From the NCBI GenBank assembly GCA_019722365.1, contig JADFUC010002309.1:1-64000 (forward strand): 64,000 nucleotides of DNA, in the 5' to 3' direction. Positions 1 through 11,535 of this stretch are shown one piece after another; positions within the stretch are counted from its first letter, which is position 1; each line of letters starts with the position of its first letter. The DNA comes from Lithospermum erythrorhizon (taxonomy: Eukaryota > Streptophyta > Magnoliopsida > Boraginales > Boraginaceae). The position numbers were made by a program, and so were the translations under genes. Under the pieces are notes generated by a model, which worked only from the letters and a program-made list of their open reading frames with translations, did not search any database and had not been told where the DNA came from.

Positions 1-1833
1 ATCAGTACTTCGTTCAGTTACGTATTGCTATCGTCCCGGGATTCGGAGAAAAATCCTTGAGGTTTTGGCACATTATAAACACCTCAAATCAATTAAAATA
101 TTTAGATTTATTCGAAATATGTTTTAAAACCTTCCCGATTCATGAAAGACAATTCTAATTTCAAATAATCAAAATCAAAAATATGACGAACTTGAATATG
201 AATAATACACATATAGAATTCATGGATCAATTTTTTATAACATATATTCATGGCCAAGAATATATAAACATGAAAATGATATAAAATGTGATCATCTGAC
301 AAATTTTATAAAATGTAATCGGAAAATATCTGGCTTTAAAAGCATCTGCATGTCTGGCTGTTGGAAAAACTTCTTTAATTTGTTCACCAAAAAACATGCC
401 AAATGCAATTAGAATCGTTTAAATGTATATAATTGAATTACAAATAAATGTGTGAATACTAAGCGGCTTACGTAGCGGATGTCTGACTTTTCTTACAGAG
501 CCTCCGGGTTGAACTCACAGCGGTTTGCGCCCTGAAAAGGTTGATGCCTCAGGTTAGTGTACACGAAGCGGTTGATCTAAATGATTGGATTTGCTAGAAT
601 CTTGTGAGCAATTGGACAATAATCGAGTCAAAATCTTGACTTGATTTTGGATATGAAATTAGGGAAGGGGCGGTATGTGGGGAAAAGGGAGAAAAAAGGT
701 AATTAGGTTTTCATTTTTTTCTCCTTTATATAAATGTAATCTCTTTAACCGAATAGCTTATTTCGTTAATAACAAGCCTACTCGTTAAAACCGTTAACTA
801 ATTAAATGCTAACGAGTAGTGTAAGTCGGCTGAGTGAGTTGGTGGTGAACCTTTAATTAATATAACAAGTTAATTAATTTGATTTTGTCCAATTTATATT
901 TTACTATATAAGTGTAAAACTCTCGATTGAGTATCTTGTTAATTTCAATCAATTGTCGATTATTAATGCTGATTTAATTTCGTTGATGAAATAAACTTCA
1001 GCGTCGTTGTATGTGTGTAGCATGCAGGCTCGAGATAATAGCGGTTGTATAATAATATAATTGACCATTATTATTAGTATAAAAATTATGCATGGGATAC
1101 AGCGATACGGCATAACCACGATATTATCATGAGTTCCTATTTAGTAATTTACAATTCTTTATTATTGAATACTTAATTTGAGTAATCTCGTTTAGCTAAT
1201 ACCCTAGCGAATGGTGTTACAACGGGTACTGCCCTTGGTAGTATAATTATAGAAATCAATATATCTTGATTTCCAATCCTACCGATGGTTGAGAATCCAT
1301 CCGTATATGGATGTCTCAGCATGCCCCAAAGAATTTGTTAATGTTAGTCCGTCGGCGAGTCTTCGTACTTTCAAACTTCATTATTTGTGCTTTGAAGGTG
1401 AACCTTAGGGTATACTGATCTTTGTTTCCTCGGGGGGATCATAGCAAGATCTGCCTCCAGAACCTCAGGGTTCTTTAATTACTTAGTCATATTATAACAA
1501 CCCGGATTTTCTCTTCAGAGTCCTACTGTCGGTTGACTTGACTCGGGTCTCGAGCCTGCATCGGACCGTGGGTCTGACCGTAAGAATACGCTAAGGCTTT
1601 AGGCTTGATACTTGTCTGACTTGTACCCCGTCGTCGAGCTATTCAATCTTGATGGCAACAATTGTCGGACCGGTGGGGTTCTCCCAAATGCAGCTCGTGA
1701 GGGGTGATCATGATGACCTCCGCGGGTGAGCTACTTATGAGGGCATGCAGAACACACGTTTGATGATACTTTGTCTCGAATCCTCTCGTATTTGTACTAA
1801 CGTGGTATCTTGGCTATGGACTTTACCTCATAC
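1..1833. other. Unassigned AT-rich and repeat-like DNA
   Basis: No reading frame here resembles a known protein and no exon structure was recognised. The stretch around 690-760 has a run of T followed by a TATA-like tttatataaatg, as seen in retroelement LTR promoters. The stretch around 1490-1800 is more GC-rich and begins with an aacaacccgg motif that resembles the start of Gypsy LTRs elsewhere in the window. It is probably old repeat debris, but I cannot assign it to a family. Confidence 0.4.
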
Positions 1834-4800
1834 TGTAACGACCCGGCCCGAGGTAGGCCCCACCGAGGTTTGAATGGTCGTGACTTTGAATGTCAGTCGC
1901 TGACGATGGATAGCGATGAAATTGACTTCATTTAAGTGATAATAAAATAATATAACTTCGTCAGTTGGGTGAACTAACTTGACGCACTGACAAGCTGAAA
2001 AGTAATAATATAAATCTGACTTATCAGAACCATTTGTTTTACAACTCGAGACGACAAAAATTATTACATCTGACAAAACTCCAAAGAATATAAGTATGAC
2101 GTTGAGGTCTTGATACCATTCTGGCGCTCCAGTGCGCGAAATTTACTGCGACGATGCATCTCGATTAGATCAGCAACTGACTTTAGGCATAAAAGCCATG
2201 TAGGAAATGAGGTCGGTAAAAGGCGAGTGAATACAAATATCCACAGTTAACCCGCTTGTCGTACAAATAGAGAATAAATTGAAGTCCGCTTTATTCCAAG
2301 ACTATATACCTAATTATATTTTATATGTTACTAAATCGCATTATAAATTTCTCATAATAGCTTTCAAGCCCAACACCCGATAAACCAGCCTTGCGTCGAC
2401 AAGCTTCTTCATGATGCCACTTAATCGCGAGAGAGATATCTACATACATTATCTTTCTGATATAACTAATTACGATATAATATCTGGCGCCAGGCTGCGC
2501 TGAAACTCAAACATATATCTCGGCGTCTATTAAGCTTCCCGAGCATATCTGACTCGACAGCTTTGTCTTTAGTTCACATAAGTCTTTACTCCCCGATTAT
2601 AGTCGTCTGGCACTCACATAACGTCTAAATGTTTATCATAAGAACCTCAGATCATGCTCATTATCTTAATACTATTGAAGCTGACGTATATTTTCGTAGA
2701 ATGCTTTAAGTGCGAAATTATACTGCTAAATTCTTCGTTTTAGTCTCACGGAACTTATTAACCGATGGTATCCCAGCGTCGTGGTTGAAACCTTGTGACT
2801 TTATGCTCTTATGGCGTTTGAATCGACTTTACTATATATATAAAAATATCATCAGCGTCATCACATAGATTAGCATGAGCGTGGTTTATAATTTTTTATA
2901 CACAATGCCTACGTTCAAAAGTTATGCAAGCGTTAACTTGACTGTTTTTAGCATGAGGATGTATAGCGATTAATACCCGACCTAGGATCATGAGAAAATA
3001 CGTGTATCGATAAACAGCGAAACCTAATTCGACATAATTTCATCGAAGCGACATCTAGTATAATCGGTATCGTAACCAATAAATAAGTCCAAAAAGCGAG
3101 ATCATACGACACCATAGAAAATTTAAACAACGTATCGAGATATAATGAAATGCCGATAAGCGGCGCGTACTTTGAGAACAAAATCATAGGGGCTGCAGCG
3201 GGACTATAACTACAGTCGTCAAACCATCTCTCTCGTATCTCCCGCGGTATACGGCGCCACAATGCGCGTATGCTCGATCCGTCTACACAGGGAATGGACG
3301 TCATTATCGCGTCATATAAAGCGACAGCATTTTGGTTAAGTAGTATAAGGCCCGCGCCCGTAATGCACCTGAGAAAAGTGATCATAGAAGTCATGCAGCT
3401 CTCTTATACCGAAGTATAAAGGCCAAACCGCCTTATACGCTAAGTATAAAGGCAGCGCCCGACAATCTTGTGGCAATAGTGATCATAAAGACTCGTACGA
3501 CTTTTTATCTCTCTAGAATTATGGTTTGAACATGTGACACTCTGTGGTATAAAGGCCAACGAAACCCCATACTGCTTAAGTATAAGGCCAATAGCGTCGC
3601 GTATCACGCAAGGAGAATTCGCTTTAACCACAATCATCCCGTATAGAGATTAAGTATCCTAATACTCAGTACTTTCGAACTACGCGTAACTTTCCGACTG
3701 ACTAATGACCAACTACTCACTCTAAACAACATCCATGTACGGCTAGAACATACTTGTCATGTCAATCGGGAACCGCCCGACGATACCCGCGAAGTACAAA
3801 GTCTTGGCAAGGCCACGTAAATACAAAAGTGCCCGACAAGGCGGCATAAATCTGGCAGTCTTGAAACGAGAGTCCATAGAAATAAAATAGTGCCCGGCAA
3901 GGAGGCCATAGAAATACAACTTGATCTTAAGCAAGGGCCATCGAACCTAAGAGCGTAAGTTGAGAGTTCAATTCTTACCTCGAAGCAAATCTTCGTACCT
4001 GAAATACAATCGCGTAATCATATAAGCGAAAGCTCGCGCAAATGAATCCTGTAATCATACAACGATGACATGTATACCATTCTCAGCGTAATCGTACCAC
4101 GATGACATGTTTTAGCGTAATTTTTAAAGTAATTACGTGGGTAGCACCCGTCCGGATAAGTCTTTGCGCGGTTGCTTGATAAGCGTCCGGTCCCAATAGA
4201 TCAGTGCGCTTTCGCGTTACGTGTCTAATCAGCATGAAAGTGGGTTACTCTTCATGACAATTTTAACCACTTATCTTAATTAAATTCACGACTTTTGACC
4301 CGATTTTAGTTACAAATTAACAACAAGTATAGATTGCTAAATGCGTTTCAATAGCCGATTAAAATGGCAAATTTGACTATCAGGCAGATCGTAATCGATT
4401 GACACATGGCAATACTGACATTATCGACGATTTCAATCAAACTTGAAAATATCAACTTTTCGACTAATTAACCCATTTCTAACGACCTTTATCCTCGAAA
4501 ACCCAATTCTTACCCGAGCACACTAAAACTAATTATAATTCGGTTCGGTAATACGCTTGATATTTTAAAAACCTGAAACTTAACTCCCAGAAAACAACTA
4601 AATTCATTCCAAAGCAACTACATTAATCTCAACCAATGACATCTTTACATTTTACATTTTTATTTAAAAGTCAGCAGTCATTATCCATGCATTTCAATTC
4701 CATAAATGAGTGTTATCGCTTCTGCTGGCAATTTAAGCTTAGGGAATAATCACATACACATTTTAAATCCAAGCTCGCCAATCGACCCGAATCACAAAAG

Positions 4801-5437
4801 TCAACATCGCGACACCTCGAAATACTCGTTTCAAACCGCACAACTTTTATTTCGAAGCAACTAATTTAAGGCTAAGAATCGTTTATTGCAATAAAAATCG
4901 AAATACAAAAAGTCAACAAAACGTCAACTCGACGAAACTCACAAAAAACCTCTCAAAAAGATCGACACTTTTTGCAGATAGAAGAGGATGATGAGGAGAA
5001 ACTTCTCCAATTTGAGGTGCAAAACTTTGCGAGATGGAGGAGAAATCGAAAAGAAATTTGAGGGAGGGATGCTTAGTCGGCCGATTCTAGAAGATGGGTT
5101 TGTGTTTGGGCATTGTTGGTTTATGGTTTTTAATGGTTGTGATAGTTTTAAGATGTGAGAAACCTCGTCGTTTTAATTGATCGATAGCTTCTGGTTTTTA
5201 ACTTATCTCGACAAACTGACTTCCCGAGCATTAACATTCACACCCTCAGGTATATTACGCCCCAAATAATATCATTTTTCGTTCATTACAACTTTAAAAT
5301 TTTGTACGAAATATACTACCAATAGGCCGATTAGATTTGTATTTGGCTATTGACTTCAAAATTTTGATTTCTCCTCGAAATAATCCCTTAGAACTAGTAT
5401 ACTATTACGGTAATATTAGTGCGAGAGCGGGTTATTA
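1834..5437 (-). repeat. Gypsy LTR-like block H, reverse orientation
   Basis: Read on the minus strand, the block begins gtaataacccgc, the same start as the other Gypsy LTRs here (42221, 17912, 58037). It ends with a cgttaca motif comparable to the gtgctaca end of LTR D at 47873. Inside are repeats also found in LTRs A and E: short units with ttatac/gtataa around 3398-3600, and 'ggcc..acgtaaatac' units around 3780-3920. At about 3.6 kb it is longer than the related LTRs (1.9-2.5 kb), so it may contain an insertion or be a composite. A 148-codon open frame at 2948-3394 has no recognisable family and is probably chance. Ends are approximate. Confidence 0.5.
3398..3600 (-). repeat. Degenerate tandem repeat with ttatac/gtataa cores
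   Basis: Several diverged units carry 'agtataaaggcc' after a short inverted ttatac. The same kind of unit occurs in plus orientation in LTR A at about 43620-43800, supporting that both blocks are LTRs of one Gypsy family. Confidence 0.5.
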
Positions 5438-5509
5438 CGTCTCACTCCCACTTTATTAGAGAGTACCTTTAAGTCTGAAACTCTGAGGCGCGAAATACGG
5501 TTGTAGGGC

Positions 5510-6290
5510 GTCGCTAGCGGCCGGCCGGGCTGATAATTTGAAGAGGCTGGATATATGGCTCACAGGAATAATGCTCGCATAATTCTTCGCTTCTTGATAG
5601 CCATGAGGGTGGGCTCCGATCCCGGATGCGGATCTGAACTGGTAGAGGCGCGATCCTCCCGCTTGGGCGCGGAGAACTACATTCATCATTGAAACCTACG
5701 TGGTGAACCGCCCTTGATCTTATGCGGATTAGGCTACATCCCCTACCATTGTCGTGTATCCAATGAACTTCCCCGATGTTACCACGAAAACACATTTATG
5801 CGGATTAAATCGCTTAGGCTTGTTAAATGCCGAAATTTTGGCTTTCACAGGTTGAGCCGTGATCTCGCCACTCACACTTTCTTGATGAAGCGTGTCGTCC
5901 ACGTAAATCCCCAGTATTCCACGGCTAATTTGGGTGGAAGCACTTGTTGTTGACGAAATCCGTTGGTATGTGGCCTTACGTGCTTCAAAGGCTATCAGCT
6001 TTCGGCCCGGTAAGTGCCCATCTTCGATTAGGAATGCGGCAATTCACGAATGCGGTCTTCTCTTGCCGTTAATACACGATGATATCCACAGAAGATAGCG
6101 TCGAAAGTCAACCACTTGTTCCCCTTGATGGAATCTACCGGCCGATCGATGTTAGGAAGAGGTTAGCGATCCGCCCAGGCGAGCCGGTGATCTTGGGCAC
6201 AGCTCCACGTTAGCGACGCGAGAGCAATAGCTCTGGATGGCGTACGCCCCGTAACTTGTCGCTCACTCCCGGATAGCATCCACAGATTTC
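5510..6290 (-). pseudogene. Gypsy reverse-transcriptase relic, Tat/Retand type
   Basis: Translating the minus strand across frameshifts gives the ordered landmarks of a Ty3/Gypsy RT. Around 6110-6180 is a 'VDSIKGNKWLTF' stretch (RT active-site lead-in), followed by a GYH segment and an 'ATYQR' segment. The catalytic box reads IYVDDT near 5885-5905. Then come 'NPHKCVF' and 'TSGKFIGY' near 5780-5810 and a weak RIA..L segment near 5650. The IYVDD box plus TSGKF..GY spacing is typical of the Tat (Retand/Ogre) lineages rather than the FIDDI box of the other Gypsy relics here. It is broken by stops and frameshifts and lacks its RNase H and integrase. It abuts LTR block H, but the missing pol portion suggests a rearranged junction. 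Confidence 0.65.
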
Positions 6291-6323
6291 TCCTCAGAAG
6301 GTCACTTTCTTACAACGTGGGTT

Positions 6324-7127
6324 TGTTATTGAAAAGAAATTAGCCAAGTATTTCGCGATTATTAAGACAGTATCTCACAACGGATGGTATGGCTTCGAGC
6401 GTAGTGTATCTTTTCGAAGAAGATTTTGTTTCCATTTATAAAGAGATCTCGGTAGATATGATTTGGTTAATGGAAAAGAGCATTCTTGTGTCAGTAGAAG
6501 AATCTGTACTCTAAAATAAAAGAAGGAAGAGGACGATTGCATTTAATATATATTTAAAAGATGGAGTTTTTTATAGTCATGCTACCGTAAGCTTGATTTG
6601 TGCACATACTATATTAAGACCTCAATGCAGGACCTAGAGTGCACAAAGAAGAGAGAGATTTGCGTTGTAATTTGTAGAGGCAGGCTTTGAGAGTTTATTT
6701 TGTAGAATTTGGATGTGCGAAGTGTTCATAAACTCCTTTTAGGTGTACAATTTGTTGTTAACATTTAGTTCTGACGGTGCAGTTGTAGTGACTATTCGAG
6801 GCCAGGCCACGTACTAGGGATAGTAGTGTGTAGTGGAGGATAGGTGTATTGAAGTCGGGGGGAGCACAGGCTATATACATTGAAATAGAAGGGTAGAATA
6901 GGCGTGGAAGAGATGGGGGCGTTCATATAAGTCATATTTGTAATTCTACATCATAGTAGAATCTTTAGATTTGGGCGAGTTTCCCCAACGTAGATGCGTG
7001 TTGCCTTGAACTCGGGTTGATTCTTGTGTTTCACTTTTTGGGATAGTTCTTGTTTAGTTGAAGTGAGTATTAGAGTTATTGGCGGTTGTACTAACAACTG
7101 AGCATGCGTGATAGATGCAACTTTTCA
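6324..7127 (+). repeat. 5' LTR of plus-strand Copia element
   Basis: It starts tgttattg and ends cttttca immediately before a tRNA-Met-type primer binding site. Its length (about 804 bp) and an internal 'aaagatgga..tttt' to 'gtgcacatactatatta' stretch resemble the 811 bp LTRs of the minus-strand Copia element (30257-31060 and 38542-39352). The start is inferred from that comparison and is approximate. Confidence 0.55.
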
Positions 7128-7140
7128 ATTGGTATCAAGC
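7128..7140 (+). other. Primer binding site (initiator tRNA-Met type)
   Basis: attggtatcaagc follows the LTR end and resembles the plant tRNA-iMet complement tggtatcagagc with small changes. It would prime minus-strand DNA synthesis. The minus-strand Copia element has the equivalent site at 38528-38541. Confidence 0.7.
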
Positions 7141-7163
7141 GGAGACCTTTGTAATCTTTGTGA

Positions 7164-8590
7164 ATGGAAGGTTTTAGGGAAGGAGGCTACTATTCGACCC
7201 TTTTGTTCTTGATGGAACTAATATGCCTACTTGAAGGCTAGGATAGTGCATTCCTTAAATCCGTGGACACGAAGGCGTGGATGGTGAGTGCGTGTTGGAT
7301 TAATGACGCTATTATCACTGACGATGTAGTGACCGTAGGCCCAAAGATGATTGGACTACGAAAGAAACGGGGAAGTTGCTTTAGCAAATGACGAGCCATG
7401 AATGCTATCGTCGATCTTTATAGATATCGATGTGTTTAAGTTGATAAACACATGTCTTGTGGCTCAAAAGCTGTGTGGGATACTTCTGGCTTTGCATATG
7501 AAGAAATTTGAAAGTGGGATGTCGAGACTCCAGGCAGGTTAACAAGAAGATTCGAAGCTCACAAAAATGAAAGAAGATGAATCATATCCATGTACACTGA
7601 CGCGTTGAAGGATATGGCTAATGAGTCTTTTCGTTGGGGGCGATATCGATGTGAAAAATTGGTGAGGAAAGTAGTAAGAGCGTTGCCCAAGGTTCTTTCG
7701 TAAGGTAGCAGTATTGAAGAAGCTCATGATTTGACTCTTGTAGTGCAGATGAATTGATTGCTAATTGACTACATTGAGATGCCCACCAATGAAAGGAGAA
7801 TATAGAAGGAAAGAAAGGTTGCTTAAAGTTGCATCGTAGATGTCGATGATCAAGGAGTGGAAACCATAAATATGCTTGCTAAGAATTTCAACAAAACCCT
7901 GACGATTTGACAAGAAACCGACAATGGGAATTGTCGGTCCATTATTCTTGATAGAGACAGCAGCAATTGGAAGAAGCCGGTGAAGCAAGGTACTTACGGT
8001 AAAGGTCAGTCTGAAAGACCAAAAGGTATTCAATGTAGAGAATGTGAAGGCTTTGGACATATTCAAGCAGAGTGTCCAACCTACCTCAAGAAGCAGACAA
8101 AGAACTACTCCTCAACCTTGAGTGACGAAGAGTCGGAAGATGGACAAGATGATCAAGTTAATAACTTTGTGGCCTTTACGGGAGTGCTTGAACCAACTGT
8201 TACTGACATTGCGGATGACAACAGTGAGGATGAGGAAGATATGATGGATGAAGAGGTGATTGAGAATTACAAATTCTTATACACCAAATGGATGGAGCTT
8301 ACCGTGATGTATACCAAAGTGGATGCTGAAAGAAATAAATTGAAGACTGAAAATGAGAGACTAAGAAAATTAGAAGGGGATCAAGATCACGAGATTCATT
8401 ACTTGAGAGCTCAAGTTAACGCATTAAACAAGGGATTAAAAATGATGAATTCTAGCACAGATATTCTAGAGGAGATTCTTGAAGTTGGTAAAGTTGCTAG
8501 TGATAATACATGAATTGGGTTCGACAAAGAAAAACTATTCAGACCGAAGGACGCTACCAAATTTGTCCAGAAAGGTTCGGTCCATCTGTA
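7164..8590 (+). pseudogene. Copia gag relic with CCHC zinc knuckle
   Basis: The first ATG opens MEGFREGG, matching the gag start of the minus-strand copy at 38485. The frame is lost after about 26 codons, and the N-terminal half is broken throughout. From 7980 an open frame of 177 codons contains a zinc knuckle with Cys19, Cys22, His27 and Cys32. An acidic stretch follows, then a predicted coiled coil of charged heptads (about residues 95-160). It stops at a TGA at 8511. The same frame continues past that stop to about 8590, so this is a premature stop rather than the original end. The GTG at 7980 is not a real start. Gag would package element RNA. Confidence 0.75.
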
Positions 8591-9828
8591 AACAATATGG
8601 AGAGCAACAGTTGGTCATCAACGAAGAAGGAACCAAGTATTGTCATTATTGTGGAAAGAAAGGTCACATTGTCCCTTATTGTTATAAGCTATATGGACCA
8701 AAAGGACGCAAGTATCAATCCCGCAAAACTCAGTGGGTCAAGAAGGTAAATATTGTTAGTCAAGTCGCCTACACCTCCTTGAAATCGTCAGCCGAATCTA
8801 GTTGGTACTTTGACAGTGGCTGTTCAAGACACATGACAGGTAAAAAGGCTTATCTCACTCAGATATTCTCACTTAAAGGTGATCATGTTACTTTTGGTGA
8901 CGGAGGCAAAGGAAAAATTGTTGGCAAAGGGGAGTTGAATGTTAATGGCTTACCACAGTTAACGGATGTTCTATTGGTCGAAGGGTTAACAACAAATCTC
9001 ATCAGTATAAGCCAATTATGTGATGATGGCATGAAAGTGTACTTTAGCAAGGAGGGGTGCACAGTCAATGACTCCTGTGAAAATACGGTTATGCATGGAA
9101 CAAGGTCAGCTGACAATTGCTACATGTGGAGCTCCAAACAAGCTCTGTCTAGTAGGAAAGGTGAGAATGCTGAATTATGGCACCAAAAGTTAGGTCATAC
9201 TAATTACAGGAATATTCAGCAACTTATTCTCAAAGAAGCTGTTCGAGGAATACCAACATTTGATGTCAAAGATCAAGCATGTGGAGAGTGCCAGGTTGGC
9301 AAACAGACCAAGAGCTGTCACCAGAAGCTGCAACAGGTGGTCACAACTCGTGTACTTGAGTTGATGCACATGGATCTGATGGGACCTATGCAAGTTGAAA
9401 GCATAGGAGGTAAGAAGTATGTTTATGTATGTGTTGATGATTTCTCACAGTATACATGGGTTGAGTTTCTTAGAGAAAAATCTAACACATTTGAGGTGGT
9501 TAAGAAGCTGATTCTTCAAGTCCAAAATGAAAAGGAGCAACATGTTGTGCGAATCAGAAGTGACCATAGAAAGGAGTTTGACTGTTCAAAATTTGCTGAT
9601 TTTTGTGTTGATGAAGGAATTACTCATAAATTCTCCGCTCCCATTACACCCCAACAAAAGGGTGTTGTCGAAAGGAAGAATCGAACCATTCAAGAGATGG
9701 CACGTGTCATGATTCGTGCTAAAAACATCCCTCTAATGTTTTGGGCCGAGGCTATCAACACTGCTTGTCATATCCATAATCACATCACTTTTCGACCAGG
9801 TACAAACAACACAAATTATGAAATATGA
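8479..9828 (+). pseudogene. Copia gag-end, protease and integrase (449 codons)
   Basis: This is the longest retroelement frame in the window. A second zinc knuckle has Cys55, Cys58, His63 and Cys68. The aspartic protease motif is FDSGCSRHMTG with catalytic Asp112. A pre-integrase LWHQKLGHTN segment follows near residues 229-238. The integrase core has Asp299, Asp362 and Glu398; the last two are separated by 35 residues, the classic DD(35)E arrangement. The usual SDHGGEF-type motif reads SDHRKEF. The frame ends at a stop at 9826-9828 inside the integrase C-terminal part, and RT continues downstream in other frames. The first 40 or so codons overlap the gag frame and are out of register. Gag-pol in this family is normally one long polyprotein, so this is a fragment. 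Confidence 0.85.
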
Positions 9829-11535
9829 AAGGAGAGAAAGCCAAATATTCAATATTTTCATGTATCCGTCGCTTGTGCTATATTCTTCTTGCCGACTGCG
9901 GAACCAAAGGCACAAATTTGATGTCCGTTGGATTTAAGGCATATTCTCGGGATACTCAATACAGGGTAGGTCTCTCTACGTGGTGTTTAACAAAAAATAT
10001 TGCTTGGGATACTCACTACATAGTAGGGCTCTACGTGTGTTTAACAAAAGGACTTAGGTGGTCAGCGGGAGTCTACAAATGTGAAGTTTTTGGAATCGTG
10101 GAGTCAGGATGAATAAGAACGACAGATGATGATACACCGTCAATAACAGCTTATCATATAACAAGGAACACGTTGTTTACGGCAAGGGTGTTGATGACAG
10201 GCGTAATTCCATTAGCTTGTCCTATAATAACAAATAATCCGTAAGAACCACCCAATTGATAACATCAGTTGGGGAGATTAATCAAGGCGTTATAACAAGT
10301 TAAGGAAGGAATCAGCCCTGACTACGTAAAATGGTTGGCTCATTGAGAAAAAGCTCTTCATATCTAAAGTAGAGTCAACAATGGTGATGAAGCACTCAAA
10401 GACGAGGACCTGGATAAATGATATGCACGACGAATTGATCCGTTTCAAAAAATGACGCGGGAACTAGTGCTCCTACCTAGGGGATCATAATGTCATACGA
10501 ACAAAGTGGATCCTTAAACAAATCGACGAGCAAGGGAGTTGTTAGTAGAAATAAAGCGACGCTAGTAGCTCAAGGATACCACAGTGGAAGGTATAGACTT
10601 CGAGGAAACGTTTTCTCCGGTTGCTGTGTGTTGAGGCAAATACATTTTCCTCGCTAAAGATGTTTAACGGCTTAAATTATAACAAACGGATTTAAAAACG
10701 TGATTTCTAAACTGTGTGGTTGAAGAAGAAGTATATGTAGAGCAGCCTAAAAAGGATTTGTCGATGACAGCTTGTCCCCAACATGTACGTACAAAAATCG
10801 AAGAAATTTTTATATGGTCTTAAGCAAGCCGCTTCGAGCGTGGTATGAGAGACTCACAAAGTACCTATCGACTCAAGTGGATATACTGAGAACCTGACAA
10901 GACTCTTTTTATTAAGCACGAATATCAAATCGATGGTACAAGAAATCTATGTCGATGACATAATATTTGGTGGATGTGAACAATCGGCACAACAACAATC
11001 CAATAGATGGAGTCCGAAGTTCAGATGAGCATAGTCATGAAATTCGAATTATTTATGGGATTTCAAGTCGTGTTAGATGGGCGGACAAAGATTTCGCCTC
11101 TCAATCGAATTATGCCAAGAACTTAGTGAAGAAATTTGGGCTTGAAAATTCCAAGTCGAAGAGGACACCTATTGCAACACATGTAAAAGTCAATCAAGAT
11201 GTAGATGGTGGTTCGGTCAACATAAGCAACTTCATGTTGTGGAGTAATTTATAGGGAAGTCGCTTTTGTCTCACAACAAGCAAAAAATGATATTTCATAT
11301 TTTGTTGAGTGTGTGCCGTGATTTCAAGCAACTCAAGGAAACGATTTGAAATCAAGTCAAGGGGATTATCAAATATGTGAATGGAAAATCAGAATATATC
11401 TTTTTGAATTCTTTTGATACTAAAAAAGTTCTTTGGTGTAGATATCAGACACTGATACTTAAGACGTAAAGTTAACATCTAGAGATGTTTCTTTTCTAGG
11501 GAATAATCTTGTTTTCGTCCAAGAAACAAAATTGT
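9829..11535 (+). pseudogene. Copia integrase tail, RT and RNase H relic
   Basis: Pieces in changing frames follow the Copia order. 'KFDVRW' and GYS segments (9915-10050) form the integrase C-terminus. 'RTKWILKQIDEQG' (about 10497-10535) and 'VEGIDFEETF' (10586-10615) belong to RT. The RT catalytic box IYVDDIIFGG lies at about 10947-10976. Then come 'FASQSNYAKNLVKKFG' (11095-11145) and RNase H-like debris ending in a 'SSKKQNCAS' segment near 11517-11543. The 11096-11254 part is still open. Many stops and shifts make it non-functional. Confidence 0.75.
9949..10050 (+). repeat. Local tandem duplication in the integrase tail
   Basis: Two adjacent diverged copies of about 45-57 bp each begin gggatactca and end with a 'gtttaacaaaa' block (9949-10005 and 10006-10050). 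They encode the GYS...VFNK stretch that normally occurs once in Copia integrases. The duplication lies inside already decayed pol sequence. Confidence 0.6.

Noticed and set aside
1800..1835. Primer binding site after the end of LTR H
   Set aside because: The minus-strand sequence after the LTR end lacks a tggtatcagagc-like match, so no internal region of that element is claimed below 1834.
2948..3394. 148-codon minus-strand open frame with hydrophobic stretches
   Set aside because: It lies inside LTR-like block H, has no recognisable domain or homologous context, and its composition follows the local repeat. Treated as chance.
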